64,000 bases of DNA, from assembly GCF_001399975.1 (NCBI RefSeq), contig NZ_LKBD01000001.1:1-64000 (forward strand), in the 5' to 3' direction. Within the stretch, counting starts at the first letter, position 1. Every line of letters begins with the position of its first letter. This document shows positions 36,668 to 44,689 of this stretch, in pieces. The notes under the pieces are model-generated. The model ran no database searches. It saw only the letters and a list, made by a program, of their open reading frames with translations, and was not told the DNA's origin. The DNA is from Pseudoalteromonas sp. P1-9 (GTDB lineage Bacteria > Pseudomonadota > Gammaproteobacteria > Enterobacterales > Alteromonadaceae). The translations under genes and the position numbers were made by a program.

Positions 36668-38104
36668 TTGACATTGAATACCGTTATTTCGCTCACACTA
36701 CTTTTTGCTACAACTGCGGTTAATGCCATCGTGATCAGGCACGATGTAGACGATAAAAAGTACCTAGCACTTGGCGAGCAGTATTCACCGTCTGTAGCTT
36801 ATGTTGCTGGTTGCGCCGCAACCGTAATTAATAACAACTGGCTGTTAACCGCAGCGCACTGCGTAGCAGGTAAAGAAAGTGACATTTTTACTGCGCGGCA
36901 TATCAACAGCCAATACCGCGTCGAAAAAGTTATTACCCACCCTAAATTTAAACGCGCGAATGACGAATTTTACGATGCGGCGCTGGTTCAATTAAAAGAT
37001 CCCCTCAAAAACGCAAAACCAGCGACCTTAAATCAGCAAAAAAATGAAGTTGGCCAACAGGTTATTTTTGTTGGCAGAGGCACCTTTGGCAACGGGCAAG
37101 ATGGCCTTATTCGAGATGATGCTAAGCAGCGAGGCGCAACAAATACGGTAGCAAGTGCCAATGAGCATGTAATTGGTTTTACTTTTAATAAACCCGAAAC
37201 GGCGACCCAGTTTGAAGGCATAAGCTCACGCGGTGACAGCGGCGGCCCTGCTTTTGTTATAGTTGATAACACGCCAATTGTGATTGGCATAAGCTCATAT
37301 CAGGTTAGCAATGGCATCCCTGAGGGGCACTATGGCGTTGGCGAATATTACACCAGAGTGTCGTCTATTTACCCTTGGCTACAAAGCGTTATCGAAAATA
37401 CAGAACCCGCTTTAGTACCAAATCACCCGCTGATAGATGCGGTGGTAAATAATGATTTAAGCGCACTAAATAAAACAGTTACTGAATCTACACTCAATCA
37501 ACACGCCGTAATCACCGAGGCTTTTTATCAATCGGTAATACTAAACCATGTTCAAATGGCAAAAGCTTTAATAGAACATGGCGCCAAATTTGAAAATGTC
37601 ATCATCAATAAAGATTCATTGTTTGCATTTGCGTTAACAAACAACAAGCACGACTATTTTCGCATGCTACAAAATGCCGCAGGCAACAAAACCCAGCTGC
37701 ATAATTCAAACAGCAACGTTCTGCCATTATTTATTTCAAGCTTTCGTAAAGACCCTTATTTATTGGCAGGAGCAAAGCTACTAATACAACAAGGCGCAAA
37801 CCTAAATGCCCAAACAAAGGCTGGCGATACCGCATTAATACTTGCTGGCTGGAGCACCAACAATTTTGAATTAGTCAAATTACTGGTATCAAACGGTGCC
37901 GATTTAAATATCGCGAATAATAACGGCGACACACCCACCATTGATGCCACGTACTTAGGCAAAATTGAAAATTTGCGTTATTTACTTAAAAACGGTGCTG
38001 ATACATCACGCAAAAATAAGCGCGGCAACACCGCGTTAGACGTTGCTAAACGTAAAAATAATAAATTAGCTATTGCATTATTAAGTGCTGAGTTGCCGCA
38101 ATAA
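36668..38104 (+). CDS. Exported trypsin-like serine protease fused to ankyrin repeats
   Basis: 478 residues from a TTG start with AGGGA 8 nt upstream. Signal peptide LNTVISLTLLFATTAVNA. Peptidase S1 domain (about 22-240) with His64 (LTAAHC), Asp near 103 (FYDAALVQL) and Ser191 (RGDSGGPA), so the triad is complete. From about 255 to 475 there are ankyrin repeats, the last ones clear (GDTALILAGWSTNNFELVKLL, NGDTPTIDATYLGKIENLRYLL, RGNTALDVAKRKNNKLAIALL-like). Secreted S1 protease plus ankyrin is an unusual combination; the repeats may bind a partner or inhibitor. It acts in the periplasm or outside. Confidence 0.88.
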   Translation: MTLNTVISLTLLFATTAVNAIVIRHDVDDKKYLALGEQYSPSVAYVAGCAATVINNNWLLTAAHCVAGKESDIFTARHINSQYRVEKVITHPKFKRANDEFYDAALVQLKDPLKNAKPATLNQQKNEVGQQVIFVGRGTFGNGQDGLIRDDAKQRGATNTVASANEHVIGFTFNKPETATQFEGISSRGDSGGPAFVIVDNTPIVIGISSYQVSNGIPEGHYGVGEYYTRVSSIYPWLQSVIENTEPALVPNHPLIDAVVNNDLSALNKTVTESTLNQHAVITEAFYQSVILNHVQMAKALIEHGAKFENVIINKDSLFAFALTNNKHDYFRMLQNAAGNKTQLHNSNSNVLPLFISSFRKDPYLLAGAKLLIQQGANLNAQTKAGDTALILAGWSTNNFELVKLLVSNGADLNIANNNGDTPTIDATYLGKIENLRYLLKNGADTSRKNKRGNTALDVAKRKNNKLAIALLSAELPQ

Positions 38105-38177
38105 TAAAACGCATTTTATATAAGCAAGCGAAAATGCTTAAGCCTTACTTTACATTGTTCACGTAACAACATGATGG

Positions 38178-38204
38178 TAATCTACTGAAATTATTAAATA
38201 AAAA
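38178..38204 (+). repeat. 27-bp repeat, copy 2
   Basis: Matches 35914-35940 with 26 of 27 bases. It lies directly upstream of the RDD gene. Confidence 0.6.
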
Positions 38205-38246
38205 CTTTTGGCATTTAGAAAAATTTGCCAATCAATGGAGATAAAA

Positions 38247-38693
38247 GTGAGCAGTACTGAAATGGAAACTTCCGAATCACAACACCAATATGTCGGCTTT
38301 TGGCCACGTTTTGGCGCCTCAATTATTGACACAATCTTAGTCATAATGATTACTTACCCTTTGCTCTATTCAATCTATGGCAATGAGTTTTGGGAAACAG
38401 ATCAATTCATAATGGGGATGCCCGATTTTCTGATTAGCTGGGTTTTCCCAATCGCTGCGACTGTTCTTTTTTGGGTTTATAAATCGGCAACGCCAGGCAA
38501 AATGGCGTTAAAAGCAAAAGTAGTAGATGCTAAAACAGGCAATGCGCCATCCACTCAACAATCAATTATTCGTTATGTTGGTTACTACATTTCTTTATTA
38601 CCTCTAGGCTTAGGTTATTTTTGGGTCGCTTTTGATGCAAAAAAACAAGGCTGGCATGACAAAATCGCAGGCACAGTAATCGTTCGTCGATAG
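38247..38693 (+). CDS. RDD family membrane protein
   Basis: Start chosen at GTG 38247 because TGGAG lies 6 nt upstream (148 residues); an ATG 12 nt earlier lacks a ribosome site. The RDD pattern is visible: YVGFWPRFGASIIDTILV (Arg and Asp) in helix 1, then helices at about 65-85 and 110-135, and the closing HDKIAGTVIVRR. Family role unclear; some members are Na+/H+ antiporter-like. Confidence 0.85.
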   Translation: MSSTEMETSESQHQYVGFWPRFGASIIDTILVIMITYPLLYSIYGNEFWETDQFIMGMPDFLISWVFPIAATVLFWVYKSATPGKMALKAKVVDAKTGNAPSTQQSIIRYVGYYISLLPLGLGYFWVAFDAKKQGWHDKIAGTVIVRR

Positions 38694-38771
38694 AAATCAA
38701 CGACTGTGACCTTATTGATTACCAGCTAAATCTGCCTCTTAACAGGCATTTTATTACCAAACGGAGTCAAG

Positions 38772-39104
38772 GTGAAAGCACTTAAAAAAATTCTATATAT
38801 GCCGTTTGAAGCATACCTTTATGGCTCTGCTTATTTAGTTCATACATGGCTATATATTCAGATAATTTTTTCTTCGACTGCAATTTTTGCAATGATAAGT
38901 TGTGTAAGCTTTTCATTTTTAGAAATTGAACACGCTCTGTATATAGTTTACGCATCATCATTTTTAGGCTTCATTTTTGGCATCTTTTGGGCCGAAAAAG
39001 AAAGGAAAACACATGGAATTATCAACTTTCACGGTTATTTACTTTCCACACCTGAAATTGAAGGATGGAAAGATAAGAATGGTAAACCAGTTGATAAACC
39101 CTAA
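38772..39104 (+). CDS. Small two-helix membrane protein
   Basis: 110 residues from GTG 38772 (GGAG 5 nt upstream). Two hydrophobic helices (about 20-45 and 55-75) and a hydrophilic tail. No recognised domain. It sits 78 nt after the RDD gene, in a run of small orphan genes. Confidence 0.6.
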   Translation: MKALKKILYMPFEAYLYGSAYLVHTWLYIQIIFSSTAIFAMISCVSFSFLEIEHALYIVYASSFLGFIFGIFWAEKERKTHGIINFHGYLLSTPEIEGWKDKNGKPVDKP

Positions 39105-39215
39105 TCTAACAAGCTCATCGAAATATAGATAAAACGTTAAACTAAAGCTTGTTTTATGCCCATGTTAGTCAAATTAAACCCGCCTATTAGAAGGCGTTAA
39201 ATTTTAAGGAACCCC

Positions 39216-39674
39216 ATGAAAAGATATTTTATTTCAACTTTATTCGTTTTTTTGTCGTGTAATGTATTTGCACAGGATGCAAAGCAGGTTTGTAATGAGT
39301 TAAAGCCTGTCGTGATGGATTTGCAAAAGCAATCCCCTATCGATGTTGACTACATGACTAAGTTAATTGGCGTTCAGGCAATTTACGCAGTTAATCGTTG
39401 TTTACTCAACTACAATTACACTATTAACTCTGAATCTTTTTTAAATGAAATGATGCAGACTAATAATCAAACTAAAGAACAAAACGTATCTTTTTTACAA
39501 ACACAAGATGGTTTAAATACCATGCAGTCAGTTTTTGATGGTATTGCCAAAAATGCAGCAAATGCATACTTTAAACCATTCATTAATATTAAAGGTGTGA
39601 CGATTACTTATTCGTATTCATTTGATAATGCGGACATCCCTTCTGTAGTCGCAACTGTTATGGAAAATAAATAA
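39216..39674 (+). CDS. Exported hypothetical protein
   Basis: 152 residues with a signal peptide (MKRYFISTLFVFLSCNVFA). Two cysteines (QVCNELK, VNRCLLN) could pair in the periplasm. Mostly helical; no family recognised. TAAGGAACCCC precedes the start. Followed by a repeat-derived non-coding stretch. Confidence 0.6.
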   Translation: MKRYFISTLFVFLSCNVFAQDAKQVCNELKPVVMDLQKQSPIDVDYMTKLIGVQAIYAVNRCLLNYNYTINSESFLNEMMQTNNQTKEQNVSFLQTQDGLNTMQSVFDGIAKNAANAYFKPFINIKGVTITYSYSFDNADIPSVVATVMENK

Positions 39675-40149
39675 AAAAAGCTTTAAACCAGTGGGTTCTG
39701 CCCCCTCTGTTCGGGTAGGCGGTGCCAAACAGTACACATCCTTGATTGTTATCTCGCATCATCCATGATGCGCTCGTTCATTCTTTTTAAACGGCCAAAA
39801 ATAACGAACCAAGAAAAAGCCACCCCAGAAATCAAACTAACTCTTCAAACATAATTTAAATGTGAACATAAACGCCATAAATCGGCATCCATGCCTCAGC
39901 ATGGCTTACTCGACCGCTTCGCTCCCTGTCTCGCATTATTCATTTAAATTTTGTTTTCAGGTTTGATTAAAGGGGGAAGTTTTTCTCAGCAACAGCCTTC
40001 AAGGAGTCAATGGAGCGAATAACATACGTTGAATTTATGCATTTTAACTAGTAACTTGCTCCTATAGTTATGGAAACGACCCATTGGGTCGATATTAAAT
40101 TGTTAGGTTTAAAGTCAGTTTCATCAAACTTTTAAGGATCAAAAGTAAT
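39675..40149. other. Non-coding stretch with degenerate repeat-element fragments
   Basis: It contains palindrome-rich segments (CATCATCCATGATG near 39760; GGCATCCATGCC and GCATGGC near 39890) and, on the minus strand, remnants reading like SWFVIFGRLKRMNERIMDDA, a phrase I associate with dispersed gammaproteobacterial repeat remnants. Further right a CGACCCATTGGGTCG palindrome stands about 70 nt before the next gene. No intact gene. Confidence 0.5.
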
Positions 40150-40428
40150 ATGCCAAATGAGAGAGAATTAGAAGAAAAAGCATCAGAAGCTTTAGATTCA
40201 GCCTTTAAGCAATTTGAAAAAGATAATGGAAAGCTTAACGATAACAGTGATTTTGATTTATTTGGTAAATATTTAGATGACGCTATATACCAATTCAATC
40301 AAATTCATGGGACTAATTTTGATACGGAAGAAATTATGAATAAAGAAGCAGGACGAGCTGAACCAATTGATGAATTGGCATTATTTATGGAAGAAGCATT
40401 AGAAAATTGGAATAATTTAAATAGATAA
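40150..40428 (+). CDS. Small acidic hypothetical protein
   Basis: 92 residues, strongly acidic and helical (ELEEKASEALDSAFKQFEKDNG; DELALFMEEALENWNNLNR). No signal or membrane part. The ribosome site AAGGATC is 9 nt from the ATG. It could be an antitoxin-like or immunity-like protein or a cassette-borne orphan; there is no toxin partner next to it. Function unknown. Confidence 0.55.
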   Translation: MPNERELEEKASEALDSAFKQFEKDNGKLNDNSDFDLFGKYLDDAIYQFNQIHGTNFDTEEIMNKEAGRAEPIDELALFMEEALENWNNLNR

Positions 40429-40547
40429 AATTTAAACTTAACCAACCATTGGGGTCAGATCTTGCATTGTGCACCGCTGACAATAAAACCAATGGAGCCA
40501 GAGTCTTAATTTTGGCTTCATGATTTCAAACCAACTCAGGAAACACC

Positions 40548-41165
40548 ATGCACAAAAAATCACATTGGGAAACGGTTTACACAACAAAAGAATCAAATGC
40601 GGTGAGTTGGTTTCAGCCGCATGCGGTGACCTCAATAGAATTTATAAACCGTTTAAATTGTGAAAAAAGTGCCGCCATTATTGATGTGGGTGGTGGTGCG
40701 TCAACATTGGTTGATGATTTGCTGTTAAATGGGCATACAAATGTATCGGTGCTTGATCTATCTGGGGCTGCGCTTGAAACAGCTAAAAAGCGCATTGGTG
40801 AAAGTTCGGCAAATGTAAAATGGATTGAAGCGGATATAACAGGCGTAACACTGCCAAAACAACAATTTGATGTATGGCATGATCGCGCGGTGTTTCACTT
40901 TTTAACAACGCCTGAAGAACGCCGCGCTTATATTAAAAACGTGCTGCATGCGCTAAAACCACATGGCCACATAATTATTGCCACATTTTCAGAAGATGGC
41001 CCAGAGAAGTGCAGCGGTTTGCCTATTGTGCGCTACAGTGCAGAAAGCTTACACGGAGAATTTGGTGATCATTTTGTGCTTAAAGATCAACGCCATGAAA
41101 CTCATAAAACGCCCTTTGGTACAACACAAGAGTTTGTGTTTTGTCACTTTGTAAAAAAGGGCTAG
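40548..41165 (+). CDS. Class I SAM-dependent methyltransferase
   Basis: 205 residues. Motif I is IIDVGGGASTLVDDLL, the acidic end of beta-2 is VLDLSGAAL, and WIEADIT with DVWHDRAVFHFLT corresponds to motifs II-III. The TPFGTTQEFVFCHF ending is found in a group of small thiopurine-like or tellurite-type methyltransferases. Acceptor unknown. CAGGAAAC precedes the start. It is monocistronic. Confidence 0.88.
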   Translation: MHKKSHWETVYTTKESNAVSWFQPHAVTSIEFINRLNCEKSAAIIDVGGGASTLVDDLLLNGHTNVSVLDLSGAALETAKKRIGESSANVKWIEADITGVTLPKQQFDVWHDRAVFHFLTTPEERRAYIKNVLHALKPHGHIIIATFSEDGPEKCSGLPIVRYSAESLHGEFGDHFVLKDQRHETHKTPFGTTQEFVFCHFVKKG

Positions 41166-41450
41166 CAAGGATGTAGGCACATATCGCGTTCTCTCCCTCT
41201 CCCTCTCGCCCTTTTTACTTTGCTTCGTCTTTGCTTTTAGCAGCAAACACATTTTCACTCGCTTAATTCACTGCCTTAATTTACTGCCTTAAATAAGTCA
41301 CCAAATGTGGCAATAGATAAGCTGAACTTGGGAAAACGTATTTATTTTCCGATTTTAGTGAATTAAGCGCTAAAAAAGCGGATAATTACACCCATTATGT
41401 TTGCCTTGCTGCAACCACCTATTCGCGGCGACACACTTGGAACCTAATTC
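41166..41450. other. Leader region of the OsmC-YcaO gene
   Basis: About 285 bp with a pyrimidine-rich tract (TCTCCCTCTCCCTCTC, 41189-41206) and AT-rich sequence. No clear promoter or terminator can be named. Confidence 0.4.
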
Positions 41451-43634
41451 ATGGAAATCAAAGTAAATTATCTTGATAACTTGCGCTTAGAAGCGCTGTT
41501 TGACGACTTTAACGTTATTGCCGATCAGCCTATTCGCTATAAAGGCGATGGCAGTGCACCTGGCCCATTCGATTATTTTCTTGCCTCATCTGCGCTGTGT
41601 GCAGCGTATTTTGTAAAGGTGTACTGTAACGCGCGCGATATTCCAACGAACGATATTCGCCTATCGCAAAACAACATTGTTGACCCAGAAAACCGTTACA
41701 ACCAAATCTTTAAAATTCAGGTAGAGCTGCCAGAGAGCATTTCAGACAAAGACCGTGAAGGTATTTTGCGTTCAATCGACCGTTGTACCGTTAAAAAGGT
41801 GATTCAAACAGGCCCTGAGTTTGTTGTAGAAGCAGTTGAAAACCTTGATGAAGACGCGCAAGCCATGTTAATGGGTCAGCCTGAGGGCGACGCCAATACC
41901 ATGATTTTAGGTAAAGACTTACCGCTTGAGCAAACCATTCAAAACATGACCAAGATTTTAGAAGACTTGGGCATGAAAATTGAAATCTCATCGTGGCGTA
42001 ACATTGTGCCAAACGTATGGTCGCTTCATATTCGCGATGCAGCATCACCGATGTGTTTCACTAATGGTAAAGGCGCAAGCAAAGAAAGCGCATTGTGCTC
42101 GGCACTTGGCGAATTTATTGAGCGTTTAAACTGTAACTTTTTCTATAACGATCAGTTCTTTGGTAACGAAATTGCCAATAGCGAGTTTGTCCATTACCCA
42201 AATGAAAAATGGTTTAAACCAGGCCCAGAAGACGAGCTACCAAACGAGATTTTAGACGACTACACGCTGGATATTTACGACCCAGAACAAGAACTGCGTG
42301 GTTCAAACCTAATCGACACTAACTCAGGTAATGTTGAGCGCGGTATTTGTTCAATTCCGTACACCCGTCATTCAGATGGTGAAACGGTTTATTTCCCGTC
42401 TAACCTGATTGAAAACTTATTTTTAAGTAACGGTATGAGCGCGGGTAACAACCTTGCAGAAGCCAAAGTACAGTGTTTATCGGAGATTTTCGAGCGCGCG
42501 GTAAAACGCCAAATCATCGAGCAAGAAATTGTATTGCCAGATGTACCAGAAGACGTACTGAATAAATACCCAAGCATAGTTGCGGGTATTAAAGGGCTTG
42601 AAGAGCAAGGCTTCCCAGTCGTCATTAAAGATGCCTCGCTTGGCGGTCAGTTCCCAGTAATGTGTGTTACCTTAATGAACCCGAAAACGGGCGGTGTGTT
42701 TGCCTCATTTGGTGCGCATCCAAGTTTTGAAGTGGCGCTTGAGCGAAGCCTTACTGAGCTATTACAAGGCCGCAGTTTTGAAGGCTTAAACGATGTACCT
42801 AAGCCAACCTTTAACTCAATGGCAGTACAAGAGCCAGAAAACTTTGTTGAACACTTTATTGATTCAACGGGTACTATTTCTTGGCGTTTCTTTAGTGCTA
42901 AGCACGATTACGAGTTTGTTGAATGGGATTTCTCTGGCACTAACCAAGAAGAGTGCGATGCCCTATTTGGTATTTTAGAAGACATCGGTAAAGAAGCCTA
43001 TGTAGCTGAATTTACAGGCCTTGGTACGGCGTGCCGTATTTTAGTACCGGGTTATTCTGAAGTTTACCCAGCAGAAGACTTAATTTGGGATAACACCAAT
43101 AAAGCACTTTTATACCGCGACGATATTTTAAACCTACATTCACTGTCTGACGAGGAACTAGCTGATTTAGTTAATCGTTTAGAAGAGAGCGAGCTTGATA
43201 ACTACATCGACATCATCACCCTAATTGGTATTGAGTTTGATGAAAACACAGTATGGGGTCAGCTTACTATTCTAGAACTTAAGCTATTAATTTATTTAGC
43301 ATTAGGAGATTTAGAAGAAGTGAATAACTTGGTTGAAAGCTTCTTACAATATAACGATAACACTGTTGAACGTGGTCTATTCTACCAAGCACTGCACGCA
43401 ACGCTGCAAGTAGCACTTGATGACGAACTTGAGTTTGAAGACTACCAGCATAACTTTACCCGCATGTTTGGCGAGGAAGTAATGAACGCGATTATTGGTT
43501 CAATTAATGGTGATGTGCGTTTTTATGGCTTAACACCAACTAACTCACAGCTAGAAGGCCTAGATAAGCACCTGCGCTTAATCGAAAGCTACAAAAAGCT
43601 GCACAGTGCTCGCGCAAAATTAGCGGGTAAATAA
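41451..43634 (+). CDS. OsmC-YcaO fusion protein
   Basis: 727 residues, against about 586 for E. coli YcaO. Residues 1-150 are an OsmC/Ohr-like domain (GDGSAPGPFDYFLASSALCAAYFVKVYC) that keeps one Cys of the peroxidatic region. Residues 165-560 are the YcaO ATP-binding domain (NVWSLHIRDAASPMCFTNGK, KESALCSALGEFIERL, EAKVQCLSEIFERAVK) that activates amide backbones or acts with RimO in ribosomal protein S12 methylthiolation. The last 160 residues are helical, TPR-like. No precursor peptide or dehydrogenase is adjacent, so a RiPP cyclodehydratase role is unlikely. A terminator follows. Confidence 0.92.
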   Translation: MEIKVNYLDNLRLEALFDDFNVIADQPIRYKGDGSAPGPFDYFLASSALCAAYFVKVYCNARDIPTNDIRLSQNNIVDPENRYNQIFKIQVELPESISDKDREGILRSIDRCTVKKVIQTGPEFVVEAVENLDEDAQAMLMGQPEGDANTMILGKDLPLEQTIQNMTKILEDLGMKIEISSWRNIVPNVWSLHIRDAASPMCFTNGKGASKESALCSALGEFIERLNCNFFYNDQFFGNEIANSEFVHYPNEKWFKPGPEDELPNEILDDYTLDIYDPEQELRGSNLIDTNSGNVERGICSIPYTRHSDGETVYFPSNLIENLFLSNGMSAGNNLAEAKVQCLSEIFERAVKRQIIEQEIVLPDVPEDVLNKYPSIVAGIKGLEEQGFPVVIKDASLGGQFPVMCVTLMNPKTGGVFASFGAHPSFEVALERSLTELLQGRSFEGLNDVPKPTFNSMAVQEPENFVEHFIDSTGTISWRFFSAKHDYEFVEWDFSGTNQEECDALFGILEDIGKEAYVAEFTGLGTACRILVPGYSEVYPAEDLIWDNTNKALLYRDDILNLHSLSDEELADLVNRLEESELDNYIDIITLIGIEFDENTVWGQLTILELKLLIYLALGDLEEVNNLVESFLQYNDNTVERGLFYQALHATLQVALDDELEFEDYQHNFTRMFGEEVMNAIIGSINGDVRFYGLTPTNSQLEGLDKHLRLIESYKKLHSARAKLAGK

Positions 43635-43649
43635 AGCGTTATAAAATCT

Positions 43650-43677
43650 AAAAAGCCCGATTAATTCGGGCTTTTTT
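43650..43677 (+). terminator. Intrinsic terminator after OsmC-YcaO gene
   Basis: 11-bp stem AAAAAGCCCGA / TCGGGCTTTTT, 5-nt loop and T tract, 15 nt after the stop codon. Confidence 0.9.
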
Positions 43678-43754
43678 AATGTGTTCGTTTCAAGGATTGC
43701 TGGCTCGCAACTGACCGATCCTTGCTCGCTAAATTTGCACCGTGGCAAACCGCG

Positions 43755-44474
43755 TTATAAATCTAACCATCGCTGCATTAATTTGTAGTCTTGCTTTTGT
43801 TCAGCCAATTTATAATTTTCGACAATGTACGGTTCTAATTGGTTGTATATTTCTTTTTCGGTAACCGTTTTGGCTAGTAAGTGTCGGTAAGAGCGAATTA
43901 AATAAAAACGCTGCATCGGGATCGCCCGAGGGTATTTCAATTCTAATAACTGGTCGATAATTTTTTGCGCCCGCTCATACTCGCCGCCCTCTGTTAAATA
44001 ATAAAGCCATTGGGTTCCTATATTAATGGCCGAGTTTGCATCGTTACATTGTTCGCAATACTCACTTTGCCATGTCTCATCTAAAAAGTGTGTGATATAG
44101 AACTCATAAAACGGTTTAAATTCGCTAACCGTGCCACGACCTAAAAAGCCTGCAATCTCTCGGGCATTGTTTTTATGCTTAAGCATACGCGCATAAATTA
44201 CTTTGAAATCACGTTTATATTTATCATCGCCTGTATTTTTCTCGTAATAGGCTGTCATCTCTTCCGATGTAAAATTCATAGGATCAATGTACTTAATTGG
44301 TACTGAATGCCACCAATCGGGTTTTGGCACAGCGGCTTCAAACTCAGGCCATTTAGGCCAGCTTTGCTGCTCCTTTGCTTCGCGATCACGTAACGCTTGA
44401 TAACTCTCACCGCAACCAACGATGATCAACATAAGTACTAAAACACTTACATTAAAATAGCGGGAAAAACGCAT
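43755..44474 (-). CDS. Hypothetical lipoprotein
   Basis: 239 residues with signal peptide and lipobox LIIVGC. The mature part begins with charged and Trp-rich sequence (QQSWPKWPEFEAAVPKPDWW), then a helical region with CEQC and repeating helix pairs (EYERAQKIIDQLLELKYP) that may be TPR-like. No family recognised. It is divergent from the signalling operon starting at 44690. Confidence 0.7.
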   Translation of the reverse strand: MRFSRYFNVSVLVLMLIIVGCGESYQALRDREAKEQQSWPKWPEFEAAVPKPDWWHSVPIKYIDPMNFTSEEMTAYYEKNTGDDKYKRDFKVIYARMLKHKNNAREIAGFLGRGTVSEFKPFYEFYITHFLDETWQSEYCEQCNDANSAINIGTQWLYYLTEGGEYERAQKIIDQLLELKYPRAIPMQRFYLIRSYRHLLAKTVTEKEIYNQLEPYIVENYKLAEQKQDYKLMQRWLDL

Positions 44475-44689
44475 AACATCCCTTTAATTTGCTTAATAAA
44501 ATAATGCTAGGCTAGCATATTTATACAGGTATGTAATTTTTACACACTTTTACTTTAAACCCTTTGTAACTTTTTCAAACGGGTAGTTATTACACAATCA
44601 AAAAACCACTATCACGTTGAAATACATACAAAAATTCATAGGTACGATTCTTGTAACCGTATGTTATTTAGCTTTGAGGTGTTGATAGT

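Noticed and set aside
40102-40440. Possible integron cassette around the 92-residue acidic ORF
   Set aside because: GTTAGGT at 40102 fits a core site and ACTTAAC at 40432 an inverse core, but no GTTRRRY partner follows within 100 bp.
41451-43634. RiPP azoline cyclodehydratase gene cluster
   Set aside because: No precursor peptide, E1-like or dehydrogenase gene is nearby; it matches the housekeeping YcaO type.
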